Part shown: in pieces, positions 10,796-23,712 of the stretch
Layout: each line of letters starts with the position of its first letter
How positions within the stretch are numbered: position 1 is the stretch's first letter
Source of the DNA: Wuchereria bancrofti
Taxonomy: Eukaryota > Nematoda > Chromadorea > Rhabditida > Onchocercidae
Direction of reading: 5' to 3'
Assembly: GCA_005281725.1 (NCBI GenBank)
Contig: SSBO01000009.1
Coordinates: forward strand, 12,461,606-12,525,605
DNA: 64,000 nucleotides
Translations under genes and position numbers: made by a program
The notes under the pieces: model-generated
Database searches by the model: none
What the model was told of the DNA's origin: nothing
The model's input: the letters and a program-made list of their open reading frames with translations, nothing else

Positions 10796-13700
10796 TTACG
10801 TAGTGGATGATACACAAGATAATGATGATGATGTTGATGACGATGATGAAGATGATGATAATGACGATGATGATGACTGTGGTGATGATTGCAACACCGA
10901 TGATGATACTGGTGGCGCTGGTGATAATGATAATGTTGTTTGCACAGCAACTGCAGTAGCAGTTCCAAATCTTTGTTGTCGTTTTGATCGCCGTGGTAAT
11001 GATTTTTTAAGCATCAAATCACTGTTTGGAAAAACAGCATAAGCTTTCCGTCGACCGCTATATAATCGATTACGACATGGTGGTGGCGTACTTGGCGGAG
11101 TAGTTTCCGGTAAGGGTGGTGGCACGTTATTCAAAATACGTTTCAGATTTGGTGGTTCACGTTTTATCGATACCAAATTTGGTAATTTGGATGCAGTAGA
11201 TGAAATGGCATTTTCCATTAATGCATTTGCGCCATTTTGCCGATCATAAATTGTTTTAGATAAATCAGTCGATAAAAAAGGTTTTGGATTAAGACGCTGT
11301 GTTGTTGTCACTAAGGTTACTCGAGATGATGATGTGGCAGGTATCCTAGAAATTTGTACAACTTTAGTGACTGATCGTGGCATCAAATTGTCAACTTTAT
11401 TTGGTATTATTGTACATTGCCGGACTTTTTGATGACAAGAATTCGATTGTATGTTTTCACTTTCTTTTCTTTTTCTTTCTAACTCATTCTCATTCCATTT
11501 TCCACTCTTATCCGTTTTCCGTATTTGCTCTGATCCTTGTTCCTGATCTTGAGCCAATACTTTTTGATTTTGGACATCTTCATCACTCATCGAGTCACAT
11601 CCAGAATCCACTGAATTTAGAGATTTTGGCGAAAGCTCATCAATACGTTCATTCATTCGACTTGGTGGTCGAGGTATTTCTAAATATTCATCGTTTTCGC
11701 TATCTTCTGAAATGGTTGTTAGAGTCGGAACATGTCGTTTCATCCGAATACGATCCTTGGCTATATCAATCATCTTCCGTAGTTCGTATACAAATTGCAC
11801 AGCTAACACCGGTGGATTAGCCATTAGCTCAGGTTCAAAGAAATCTGCAATATTTATTTTAATCAAAATTAATGTGTAATGTTACATCAACATTTCAGCA
11901 TGTCATAGTTTATGTTTCAAATCTCGAAAAGATCCATTTTTCTCATATCTGTTCGATTATTGAAGTATTGAAAAATGTGTGTAAATTTGTACTAAATAGA
12001 TCAAATTTCCCAATTTATACCAGTAGAAATACCTATTTTAATATTTGTTGCACGGTGCGGGTAGAAATTATTACAAAACATTTAAATTTTAAAATTAAAT
12101 TTCGATTTTAAATTATACATGTAAGAATATATGAAAATGACTAAAAAAGAAAAATACCAGCACTAAAGTATAGTTTCCTCTTCTGCATTCCAACATTTGT
12201 TGGACACTGGTCAGTTTCATTCTCAAATGTTGGATGTCTTTCAATGCTTGCTTTTATTGAAGCTATTTGCTCTTGCATATATACCTGAAAAATATGTCTT
12301 TTCAATAATTTCATTTTATAAATTATAAATATTATTCAAATATAATTTAAGTTTCAGGTTTTCAACGAAAAAAAAAAACTTGAACAAAATCCAAATTAAG
12401 AAATTTAAAATGCAAAGATAACACAATTATCATTCGACTTACCTCTAATTGATCAAGATAATCAAAAAAAAAAAAAAAATACAAAATTAATTTTATTACA
12501 CTAACATAACTTAGTCATTTCTGTCCTAAAATTTATACACATTTATTATTAATCCGTTGATTGATTTAATTGATATGCATGATTGACGATAGATAAATTA
12601 TTTTACATCAATTAATTTTAATTATTAATCATTAAATAATATTATAACAATAATAACAATCATTATCACTTATAATCATTTATAACCTGATAACTGATAA
12701 GTCTAACAGTTTGAAAAAATAGAAATGAGCATACTTGTTGCTGTTTCATATGATAGAGGAATTGCATTTGCATGGTTGAGACGAGTTTACTTTTTTCCTT
12801 TTTCCAACATACTTTCCATAATGCAATCCCACCAAATAATGTTATGCCAAGCAATGTTGTAAGTAATACACAAATGATTAATTCAATTCGATTCCATTGC
12901 ATATCATTAAAACGATGAGTCAAATTAGCATTCACTAAAAATCCCTTTTTAATTTGATATTTTTCATTTTTCAATTTAGCTTCTATTTTTCATTTAATGT
13001 TAACATTAGTTATTTACTATGTTATATATATATATAATTTAACATAATTGGCAATAGTTTGAAAAATATTTGATAATCTTATCTATCACATCATTTTTAT
13101 TTCATTCATTTACATTCACTACTACAATAAGAATTAAATTGCTTCAATTTAATCCGATAATAAATAAGCAATTGTAAAATCTATTCCATTTCCTTTTATC
13201 AATCATTCAATCATTCAAATTGTCAATAAAAATTTTACCATGTATGCCAGCAATTCGAAATGCAATGCAATATAATTCAGAAATAGCATTGTTGCAGAAT
13301 ATTTTTAGCTGTATAATATTGCCTTCCATTTTTTTAGCATCTGTTTCGCTTCCTGTCCACTAGAAAAAAAAAAATGGAAAATTTAAAAATTTTTCATTAA
13401 AAAATGATTTGCTATTTTTTCATCCAAAATATTTTCCATTTAAAGCTTTTAAAACTAGGAATAAGTGGAGCAAAAAAAAAAAAAAAAACCCATTATTTTT
13501 TTTGAATTAACAAAAATATTATTTACCAAAATTTATAAATAAAAATGCACTACAATTAAAGAAAAGAAAGATTGATAATTAAAATTTTCTAGAAACTTAT
13601 GCTTAATAGCAAAAACGAACTTTATTATATTGTAGTACTACTAAGTAATTACTAAATAATTTTTTTTTTCTTCATTATTTTTGATGAGATGAATATTTAA

Positions 13701-16054
13701 TGTAAATTGAAGGATTAGTTAATATATAGTTTAATTAATTTAATTATTAGAATAAATTTATTTGCTGCTCAATAAACAATCATAAGAAATGTTAAATAAA
13801 TGAATGTAATAATACCAATTGCATACAATAAGATAATTAGTGTAATTGTAGTTTTCCAATTTAAACAATTTACTATCATTGCGTAATATCCATAGATTGT
13901 CACTTTGTACAAAAGTATCCTTCACGAAGCATTTTAATTCACCTTCAGCAATATCTTTTCTTCGTTCTATCACTTCTGAAATAATTTTTCTCCTTTTTTT
14001 TTATTTTTTAAATCTTAAAAATTTTTATGGTTACTATGAATATTTAATATATCACTTATACTCTTACACATACCTACCATTATAAATAAAAATACTAGAA
14101 TTAAAAAGTAACATATCAAAAAAAAAAAAAAAAGATTACCATTCCAAAGAATTATATGTGAAGGAGCAAAAATGCTATTTGTTGCTGGGACGCTAAAAGT
14201 TGGTAACCATCGTTTAGCTTTATCATTGATAGATTGAAATGGTATTTGTTGGCGGCATTCATCTGAGATTTTAAAAGATAAGTTATAATTGAAGGAAAAT
14301 ATAAGTCTTTATTGTTCATCATTGAAAGACTTTGGAAAAAATTATAAATTTTATCATAATGCATCTCATTGACTTAGAATTTATATTTGATCTTAGTTAA
14401 TTTATTTTGGTAATAATTCTTTTTTAGTTTTTTTTTAATTAGAATAGAAAATAAACTTTTCTTTTTTTCTTCGTTATAATTAAAATGGCATAAAATGTTA
14501 ACAAGTATAAATTGAGGAAAAATTATCATTTTATAAGTATACTTAAAGAAATCAACGATTTAGACTAAGAAGTGTTGAGTAAATGGCAGAATATAATGCC
14601 TTATTGAGTGATTAATTTTAACGTAATTTCTGACTATTATTATTAAAGATTAAATTTTTTTTTTATAGATTTAATTATCCTATGGTAAAATTGAGCTTTA
14701 ATATTGTATTAGACAATAATATGTTATCTGTGGCTGTTTATTTTGCAAAAATAAAAAAAAGGAAAAAAATGTGCGGCCATTTCAATGAGGTGGAATTTTT
14801 GCGCACTGTTTAGAAGAAAGGAAAAAAATAGTAAACCGAGGACATTCCACTTCTTTTCCTCTTTTTTTGTCACCTATTTTCAATTTTTTGATGTTTTAAC
14901 TAATCGATAGATGAAAAAAAAATTTTTGAAATATATGTTTAGTATAGTATAAAATACAGAAGAGCAAGATCATGAATTAATGTTTGGTAAATAAGCTAGC
15001 AAAAACAAATGAACCTAAATTGACCAATTTTATTTGGTATATTACAATTAAAATAATTAGCAAAATTTTACTGAGCAAAATTTGCACCTCAATTTTGCTT
15101 TTCAAAATGATTTTGTAACAAAGAGACGGGAAGTGAAGATTCAAAATGATTCCAATTTTCGAATTTGCTGCTACAATTAAGAGATAATTCTATATATCAA
15201 TCGATCGATGGATTAATCCGAACAAATGATCCTATATGATTGGGAAAGAATTTTTTCTCTTTTTCATTCTATTTTTTAAAAAAGTCTATAAGAAAAAAAA
15301 AATAAGTGAACTACTTTATTAATTGATTTAATTTACTTACTGAAGAATTTTTATTATTAAAGAATTATTTATTAGAGAATTTTCAAACTAGTATTTATAA
15401 GAGAATATTATTGTTGAAGATAATCAATTATTATGGTTCCATTGCATTGAATAAATAATGTAGAAGATGCATGCATATTTTCACATTATGTTTTATTTTC
15501 CATTTTCCAGAAATTTTGTCTAGTTTTAATTCTTTTCTTAAATTTTTTTTTTTTCAAATTTAGCAAATTTTGAATATGCTTCTAAGAAATTAATAAGAAT
15601 GATGGCAACAAAAATATATAATTGTGCAATGTGTATCAGACAATAAATATAGAAAGAATTGTTGAATTGGTGGAAAAATTAGGTTATGCGAAATATAAAA
15701 TATACAATGACAAAATTATGTAAATATACCAAGTTTATTGATACAGCTTCGAGTAGAAGGTAAAAATATAGCAGCATCTGCTTTACATTGACAAGAGCAT
15801 TGTTGTCTTGTAACTGATCCAGAATCTTGATCTGGGACAATAGATGAATCGAGAATTGTTGAACATGTTGCTATAGGTGATGAGCATTTGGTAAAATGGA
15901 TAATATCCGGTGCATTTAAATGACGATGCACGGATATCCAGTCATTTTCGGGATGACCCAATGGATAGGATGGATAGGCATATGTTCCGAGATATTTACG
16001 ATTCAATATGTTAACGATCAATAAGTCTAGGAATAATGATATAACAATAATCAT
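10796..16054 (-). CDS. Single-pass membrane protein, Cys-rich ectodomain, Pro/Ser-rich tail (shavenoid-like?)
   Basis: Seven exons in consistent phase: 16054-15730, 14262-14140, 13975-13827, 13359-13239, 12934-12735, 12284-12158, 11844-10796 (stop at 10796-10798), giving 697 aa. Residues 1-20 are a hydrophobic signal sequence (MIIVISLFLDLLIVNIL). The ectodomain (to about 255) has scattered Cys, including CSCQC, and N-glycosylation sequons (NYT, NLT). Exon 5 encodes one membrane helix, about 256-281 (IELIICVLLTTLLGITLF), followed by KVCWKKEK, so the C-terminus should be cytoplasmic. The tail has acidic/Ser stretches, a VPPPLPETTPPSTPPP proline block that could bind SH3 or EVH1 domains, a basic RRSKRQQR patch and a long Ser run at the end. 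Architecture and N-terminal style recall the nematode and insect shavenoid-like family (actin-based hair formation in flies); that is from memory, untested and tentative. An ACAG acceptor lies 7 nt before the ATG. Confidence 0.8.
10800..10920 (-). repeat. GAT/TCA trinucleotide tract encoding the terminal Ser run
   Basis: On the plus strand this is imperfect (GAT)n with GAC and GAA interruptions. On the coding minus strand it reads TCA/TCG/TCC/AGT codons, giving an almost pure Ser tail in the membrane-protein gene. The plus-strand Asp-rich open frame is its shadow. Confidence 0.75.
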
Positions 16055-16061
16055 CGGCTAA

Positions 16062-16370
16062 CTGTAATAGTTTAAGTTGTACCAATAATGTTGACCGTTG
16101 CAGCATGTACGAAATTCACAAGACGACGAGATAACCTCGCCCAAAAAGTTGCCCGTTAACTTGCCAATGAGAGCTCGTTATTCAGACGACAGCATCGATG
16201 ACGATAACCATGGCAATGATGTTGGGCGACAGCAATAGCGATGCACTGGCGACAACGATAGTAACAACGGTGGCGACAGTCCTTTCACAACTGCGATTGT
16301 CAATTGTCCCATTACAACTGTGATGGCGATTATGGTCATCAGGACGACAATAAAAACTTATAGCTATAAA
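16062..16370. promoter_or_regulatory. GC-richer upstream segment of the membrane-protein gene
   Basis: About 300 bases directly upstream of the start are visibly richer in G and C than the flanks and full of short GACGAC/GGCGAC/AACGAT words. It could be promoter or 5' leader. An in-frame stop just before the ATG means this segment does not extend the protein without another intron. No specific factor site is claimed. Confidence 0.3.
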
Positions 16371-19300
16371 ATATTGATAATCTCTGGCATACTATCATTA
16401 TTCTTATATACATATATATATATTTAAAAGTATATCATATACATACTGATTGATAGATTACATAGAAATATACAAATATACGTTCTACTATAAATTCTAG
16501 TAAATCAATTAATACACATCAATATATCATCAATCAGTTTTTCATCTCATCTTTTCTTTAACATGTTCAAACGACAATAAAATGATTTGAAGTTTTGGAG
16601 AGTAAAAGAAGACGTAACGATGATAACGATAAGGTTGGCGACATCATTCCTTCGGCATTATTTTGCTGTAACACAGTTATGCACCCGGGTATCTTTACTA
16701 TATCATTTATATTGACAATCGTTGATATGCACTGTACCAAATGTTCCAGTTTGAAAATACATCCAATTTAAGGTGTAATTTATGAAAAAAGAAAAAAAGA
16801 AAAAGAAAAAAACCTTCTCTTGATTATTTTTAATTCTAACAATAGTAAGAGTTATATCACTCGAACTTATTATTTATGATATTTTCATCGATTCATATTA
16901 TTAGTTATATAACCTAATATTTTTTAAAACAGGTAATATTTCTATTATCATATATATGTATTAAGTAAATTCATATATTTTCTTATCGGTTTCTTTCTTT
17001 TTTAAAACTTTTCTTTTCCCCATTATACTAATATTTATTAATAAATAATAATTTCAATCTTCGTTAATTTTAAATTTATGATATAAAATCATGTACTGAG
17101 CATAAAAGAGCAATTACAACGTGTACCCTGTAGGTTACGGCCTTGTAAGTTCAAATTTAAAAAAAAAAAAAGAAAAGAACAATTTAACTGAATGAGAAGA
17201 GATTTTAAAACTTGGATAAAAAAGAAAAAAAAAGTATGAACAAATTCTATTCGTATTTCAAATTTTTAATGAAAGTTTGACCAATTATCAGTATAAATTT
17301 CTTTATTTTTTTGTACAATTTCAATTAAGTGTAAATTTCATTTCGAACATCGATGTGCTCCCTCATCGTTCATTAAACTTAGTCTTATAGGACAGCAATT
17401 CCTTTGTCATCAAAACTATTCTTGTCAATTTCTCCACTTTTTTTTTAAACAAAACTTCCAGTGGTTTTACTTGTTTCATCAGCACTTAAGACTATACATT
17501 TTCAGGCAAAAAAACGTTCGAAAAATAAAAATTTCACAAAATATATTGATTGAGAATGAAAAACAAGTTATTTTTTATCAACAAAATAACTGATTAATGA
17601 TAAGCAAGAGAAAAAATTTCCTTTGGTTGGTCGCAATTTACGAAAAATATTTCGCATAATTTGTAGAAGGAAAACTTATACTTCTTTTATAATTCATTTT
17701 TTAAAACAGTAAGTAAAAGTTCTTTTTTCCTTTTTTTTTTTTTTTTAAATGATAAATACTGTAAGAAAATAAGGTGTTGGTAACAATTTTCAAGATATTA
17801 CCCTGGGAAAATGATTCTGTTTATTCATCGTCGTGCATTATTTTTCAAATTTTATTGTTTATTAAAAATAATGATGCAGCAAAGAAATTATAAATGAAAA
17901 AATTTCACATGTCAAAAATATATTTGGTGATATTTTGAAATCAAAATTATGTCTTACAATTGTGAATTTACCAAATTCATAATAAATAAAATACCAAGAA
18001 GCTTTAAGGAGCTTTATGCTAATTAAAAGTAGCAATATTAATCTGTTTGAAGTTTAAAATAGCATCTCTGAACCATTAATTTTTATTGGATTGTCTTACA
18101 TTACTTCTCAGCATAATATGACGGAAATAATGTTTTATTCGTTAATTAACATTACTTTATTAGTCTTAATCCAATTTAAAATTATTTATTAAAAACATTC
18201 CAAAAGAAAAAAAACTTTTATATTATATTTCAATGATAAAAGCTTTGATGTTATTTTTTGACGTTCAGATTACATTTCGTTGTTGTACAAAAATAATGAA
18301 CAAATGAGTGATATGTCGATGAAAAAAAAAAAGGAAAAAAATTTAGAACAGTTGAATTTGTGTAGAGTGTAATCAATGGACTGATAAAACAATTTATTTA
18401 CTCTTTACCGATTATCACTTCACATACATTGCATTGCAGAAGCTAAGTTTCAATACATTCATACTTATTTTTGTTGAAAAAATGAGGATGTTTTTTTTTT
18501 TTCCTTTTCTTTCTTTTTGTTTTATTATCCAAAAAAAGATTGATTAAATGAAATATTCTTAGGAACAAAGTAAATAACCATGAAAAGTTGGTAAAAGATA
18601 ATTGAAAATAGTTTTAAATGTAATAATAAAAGCATGTCTGTAGAAGATAAATTTTAAATTTTACAATTTTAACATTAAAAATTTTTTCCTTTGAAGCATA
18701 CTAGTAGTTTAGCCATTGCAATTTGCACATGTCATATTTCCATTCAGTCAATATCAACATTCTAAGTATAAAAGATTTATTCAAATTTAAAACTCTAAAT
18801 TAAAATTTTTCGTCGTTACTTTTCTGTCAAAATATTTTTTTTATTTATTATTATTAATTTTTTCAATGTATTTCTTTATTGTTAGCAATTATTGGTGCAA
18901 GCGTACATTTGCAATGTGAAAATTGTTTTCTTGATGGTTTTTTTCCTTCTTTCTTTTTTTTTTTCGCATGGGAAAAATAAAATTGTTATAAATTTGATCG
19001 AAATTTAAGTAAATTTTGAGACCATCTCGTTAATGTAATTCACTCATCAATATCGTACTGTTAGGCCGGCAATAAATTATAGAACAGCAAATAAATTAAA
19101 ATGTGATGGATTAAAATTCTTGTAAGAAATTGAATGAACTTACTAAAAAATGTTGCAGTTTAGGAATTAACAATATCAAAATATAGAATATCTACAAATT
19201 TACGTTGCAAAAAATAAGTGTTTTATTCAAGAATCGTTGAATATCTCGTACATAATAAATTAATATGATCCCTTTAATTGGATTACTCTTTCTTTTTCTT

Positions 19301-19430
19301 TGAGAACATAGTTTCTTCTTTTCCTTTACTTTTTAGAAATGGTACGAAATGAAAGTTCCTCTATGCTTCAAATTGTTTATCATAATGTATTGAAATCTAA
19401 AGTATTGCTACAAACTATGTCATTTTGCTG
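16371..19430. other. AT-rich intergenic stretch
   Basis: Homopolymer-rich AT sequence with only short low-complexity open frames. No coding exon, RNA gene or mobile element was recognised. Confidence 0.5.
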
Positions 19431-20660
19431 TTTGTTATATCAGAGTAACTAAATTGCATCACCAGCTGTAATAAGTCCTTAGAAAATTTACCTTAAGGAC
19501 ACTGGCACATACCTTATCGTGCTATGATACCGTATTGCTACACCTAGAGTCGAAGCACAGTGATAAATGTTAATGACTTCCTATCAATGTGACTTGATCA
19601 GTGAGATAAAACGGTTTGACGTGACCTCAAATTGTAACGGTGCTATAATTTCGAAATATGATGTATCAAATTGTAAAAAAGTCATAATAATTGTCAAGTA
19701 AGTCATAAATGAAAAATTACGGTTTCCTCAACAGCAAAACCTCTACAATATCTGATATAGTGCAAAAAATTTAAAAAATAAGACTTTAGAGAGTCCCCAA
19801 CCATTTCAAACGAAGAGTTGTTCATCCACAATAACATCACTCCAATATTCAAGATAAATTTGAATTTGAGCAGGAAACAATGAAACCGTCTCACTAGGGA
19901 TAGTCCCACAAAATCATAATCAAAGGAACAGTTTGCAAAATGCATATTTCCAAAGAACTGACTGAATAACACATGACAAATAAGCATTTTGAAATCAAAA
20001 CCCGACGCGGTAATTATACAAGATCGTAGTACTCTGTTGGATGTAGAAGTTCCGCATTTAAAACCAAATATCAAACAAAAATAAGTTCGAGATGATGAAA
20101 CGTACCACTCCCAATCTGTTGACTCCATCATCAGCGTTGAGATATCTTTAAAAGTTTCATAACCAGCTACAGCAGCTCAATTTGTTCGCGAAAAGAACAC
20201 TTATTGCTTTATTAAATTCCCTAACTCTATAAAATTGAGTGCCAAATAAATCTTGGAACATCCCACCACACTTGTGATCTGCTCCATCTTTCCTCATATG
20301 GCTATTCCAAATCAGTCCAGAAGTTCCTTGAAATACACAATTGATTTATCAAATGTTTCCCGCAATTCAGTACTTGCTCTAGATCAGTGAACTGTGACCC
20401 AGTGAAAATCAAACTCGAATTGAGCAAACATGACGCACTCTCCTCTAATGTTACCCGTTTAAGCCACGCTTTTCGGATCAATTACAACTCTTTGCAGTTA
20501 CTATTCTACCACCACCACCTCCACATTAAATTATGTGGGGAGTTCGTGTTATTGGAAATAACGTCTCATTTTAACACACCTTTGATTGTTTACAATCTTC
20601 TGTATACTGATTCAAAAATCTATGCCTTTATACTTTATGAAATAATATAACAGTATCCAG
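19431..20660. other. Unresolved, more balanced-composition region
   Basis: Composition becomes less AT-rich than the neighbouring kilobases. A 142-codon minus-strand frame (20131-19703) and an 87-codon plus-strand frame (20387-20650) are open, but neither resembles a family I know and neither has clear splice context. Both strands look equally broken elsewhere. A decayed transposon or a lost gene are possible; I cannot decide. Confidence 0.3.
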
Positions 20661-20714
20661 TTAAAAACAAACTGATAGAAATTAAGAACGCTTGTACGAA
20701 TTGGGACAACATTT

Positions 20715-22267
20715 TTAATTTCTGTAGCCACGGGACTTTCTACGTCCACGAGCCTGAAACATATTTCTTTGTAGCAAAACAGTGAATCAACCAATCAAGA
20801 AAAATATCTTCCTAAAAAAAATCCTGAATTACCAAACTGCAAATAGATAACTGCAAATTTCTGTACATGACTGAATATCTTCAAATAGACAATCACAGAT
20901 TGAAATGAACTTACTCTTTCAAATTTACGTCCTTTAGAACGAACAAGTGGTTTAGTGTGACTGTGAGGTACGCCTGGTGCTGGACCGAAGTGTCTTTCAG
21001 CTAAGCGGTGTTTTCGCGGTCCTTGCAAAAGGAAGGTATTTTCTCCACGTGGTGCACGCAAAGCGAGTTGATCGAGTGTAATTATTTCACCACCTGCTTT
21101 AATTATCCGCGCACGAGCTCCTTTAGTCACATGCAATGCAGCAACCTTGAAAATTCTTTAAATTAACGCATCAAATAACATTTGCAACGACAATTTAACG
21201 TGAGAACAAGCTATCTTTAAGTCACCAACAAACTTTAAAGTTTCAATTACCTTTTCCAAAACAATATAGGGGACTCCAAAAGAATATAAGGGACAATAAG
21301 AAACGAAGCCTGGAGTAATAAACAATTATTAAACGAACCGTAAGCTTGGGAATTTCGAAAATCCGATTATCATCCGTGATCGTCCCAACTACGACCGCTA
21401 TTTTCGTTATATTACCACCTCTTTTCATGTAACGTACCAAACGAGCAAGTGACATCGGTGGACGATGGCGACGAGCCATCATTAATCTTTTCGTAATAAT
21501 ATTGTTGAATTTTTCACCAGTTCGCCGAGTCAGGTATTTGTATAACTAAATTATTGAAACCATCTTTCAACAATAAAATTATAGACAAAAAAAATAGAAC
21601 TATAATCTTCTTTAACACACTAACGTGGATAGAAAGTTTGTCGCTAACTTCCGTTTTATAAGAGAATTATTACCTTTGAATAAAATTAACCACAAGCGAC
21701 ACATACACTAATATCTAAGCGATTAAAAAGCACGAACACATATCAAACTTTCGTTCTTCGTTTAAATAGCAAAACTTCGGGTAAAACTTAATATTGAGAT
21801 TTTTAAAGACGCATACCTTAACTAGGACTCGAAGATATGGATCTTCACTTTTTGGTGCTTTACGCCGTACTTTACGGTCATTTTTATGATTTATATCGAT
21901 ACCCTGAAAATATATGTAATTTTTGCAGTAAAATGCAAACTTATGTAATTTGTAATTAACCTTATCCATAATTCAGTCATAACAATATCGGAAGAAGCAT
22001 AAAGATAAGAGCTAAAAAGCAACTCCAGATTTTAAATAATTCAAAGTTATCACTTTTACAAAAGTTTCCGAAAGCTACTCCTTGCGTTCGAGAAATTCCA
22101 CTCGCCATTACTACATACTACTCAGATACCGTTAAACTGTCTTCTACTTCACTCCCGGATACCACTACGCTTGTTTACTAGTATAAAAGGATGTATAAGT
22201 CTATAAAAACACAGAGAGATAACATGGAGAAAAAAATAAATTTTAGAAGAACTGCAAAAATTACCAT
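20715..22267 (-). CDS. rpl-18: 60S ribosomal protein L18 (eL18)
   Basis: Large-subunit ribosomal protein of the cytosolic ribosome. Five exons: 22267-22265 (ATG only), 21903-21817, 21545-21339, 21145-20915, 20753-20715, giving 188 aa, the usual eL18 length. After the Met comes [20 protein letters not shown], then [62 protein letters not shown] and [20 protein letters not shown], all diagnostic of the family, with nematode-like wording at several positions. Start choice: the frame before GGT ATC GAT is closed, and an ATG immediately followed by a GTAATT donor at 22267 restores exactly the conserved M-G-I-D start. The exon carrying it begins after CGTTTCAG, with a 37-nt leader (22304-22268). 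The alternative local start at 21969 (M-D-K) would add two residues and has upstream ATGs, so it is less likely. No lesion seen. Confidence 0.93.
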
Positions 22268-22304
22268 TTTTAATACTGGACTGCTCCCCCTCGCTAATCC
22301 CGCA
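22268..22304 (-). promoter_or_regulatory. eL18 5' leader after a candidate trans-splice acceptor
   Basis: On the minus strand CTCGTTTCAG ends at 22305, followed by a 37-nt leader and then ATG. A short leader directly after TTTCAG is the usual layout of a nematode spliced-leader-accepting gene. Confidence 0.55.
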
Positions 22305-23600
22305 CTGAAACGAGACGAATTTACACATGTAGAAACACTTACATGGAAACAATGCAAACAGATGACAAAACTAAAGAATTTATACATCAGATTTATAACC
22401 GGAAAAAAGATTCTTAAAAATATACTGTTTCCATCTCGACCTTATTAACAGTTAAACGGGTAAAGTCTACTCAATAAACGGTAACTTCTAAAAAAAGGAA
22501 TGAAGTACAACCGCACAAACACCTCATTTCATCTCAGGCTGCACCACACCGCTCACACAACGCTGGGAATCCCAAAAGCTTAAGAAGCAAAGTGTCAGCA
22601 AACCCAAACAGCATTTCTGCCAAACCATTGAAAACATTAAATAAATGGATTGGTAATGCAGAGAGAGGTGAGACGTCTAAGGTAAAGCATAACGTTTAAG
22701 TCATACAGCCGTTGCGTGGAACGTGCAACTGTACCACCACGTACCAAAGATACCCATCAAACTCCTACCACGGCCCAATTATCACCCACAACCTTGTGAA
22801 GAATGAATAAGCCTACCACCTCAAACAAAACAAAATGACTGTCCCGCTATGACACTGTTTCTGCTACACTGACTGCACCACTTATGAAAAGTTTAGATCC
22901 CCAGGGCAAGATAAGGTCTTTGCAATCCCTCTGCTGTTAAAGTAGCTATTATTATGGTGTTATTTGAGCAAAAAAAGTGGATGGTTTTGTGATTTTAAGA
23001 TAAAAATAGAGAGGAAGGAATTAAAGATAACTTTCTGAAATATACTGATAGTCAAGGATAGAGGAAAAGAGTGGAATACATTCTATGATGATAGATATTC
23101 TTCTCAAGGTCGTATATTCTTTCTTCACTTATCATCCTTTGCATCTTTTTTTCAATTAATTCATTACAGTTTTTAAGAGAAATCACCAATAGTAACTCAT
23201 AGATTCCGGATAACCGGAACAATTTAGTCATTTCATTATTTATTGTAGAATATAGCAATAACGCGAATTCTTTCGTAATAAAATTAATGAAATTAAGCAG
23301 CAGATTTTGCACATTATTAGTTTTTTTTCGTAATCGATACCTTTTGCCAAAGACAAATGAAAGCTGAATGGTAGTAAAATCAGTCCGCATTATACGACCT
23401 TCCTATTTTATCTTACTCTATGGTGACATTGGAAGATAAGAAGTAATACAACAGTTTAGTTTTGAGGAGGAGTAAAGATTTCTACAGTTAAGATAAAGAG
23501 ATTGAGAACTATAAAATATCTTATCATTAAAGAGAGCCAAAGATTGTTGCAGTTTGCGAAGTGCAGTGTTATGAAAAATTGAAGCATTAGGTAAGCAGAC
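22305..23600. other. Divergent intergenic region between eL18 and Aly
   Basis: Lies between the 5' ends of eL18 (minus) and the Aly gene (plus), so it should hold both promoters. A more GC-balanced part (about 22500-22920) has many CCAC/ACCAC words. No TATA-type element could be assigned and no coding exon was found. Confidence 0.4.
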
Positions 23601-23602
23601 AA

Positions 23603-23712
23603 GTTATTTGCATACAGCTATATAGGTTATTTGCATACAGCTATATAGGTTATTTGCATACAGCTATATAGGTTATTTGCATACAGCTATAAAAGTTATT
23701 TGCATTATGTCA
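23603..23712 (+). repeat. 23-bp tandem repeat carrying an octamer (ATTTGCAT) in each unit
   Basis: Four near-perfect copies plus a diverged fifth, starting at 23603, 23626, 23649, 23672 and 23695. Each unit reads GTTATTTGCATACAGCTATA then TAG. The octamer ATTTGCAT (reverse complement ATGCAAAT, the POU/Oct site) is at 23606-23613, 23629-23636, 23652-23659, 23675-23682 and 23698-23705. The array ends about 340 bases before the Aly start codon. Confidence 0.9.

Noticed and set aside
10761..11042. Asp-rich plus-strand open frame
   Set aside because: It is the complement of the Ser-coding tail of the minus-strand membrane protein, which has seven phased exons; the acidic frame comes from the GAT repeat.
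11377..11820. 147-codon plus-strand open frame
   Set aside because: Lies wholly opposite the last coding exon of the membrane-protein gene and has no independent support.
16140..16325. About 60-codon minus-strand frame upstream of the membrane-protein start
   Set aside because: A stop lies in frame just before the real ATG and the frame is built from repetitive GACGAC-type words; kept only as upstream composition.
17100..17160. Possible tRNA (a GTTCAAATTT T-loop-like end)
   Set aside because: No acceptor-stem pairing or anticodon arm could be built around it.
21961..21969. ATG GAT AAG as first exon of eL18
   Set aside because: It splices in frame, but gives M-D-K before the conserved G-I-D and has out-of-frame ATGs upstream; the isolated ATG at 22267 gives the conserved start exactly.
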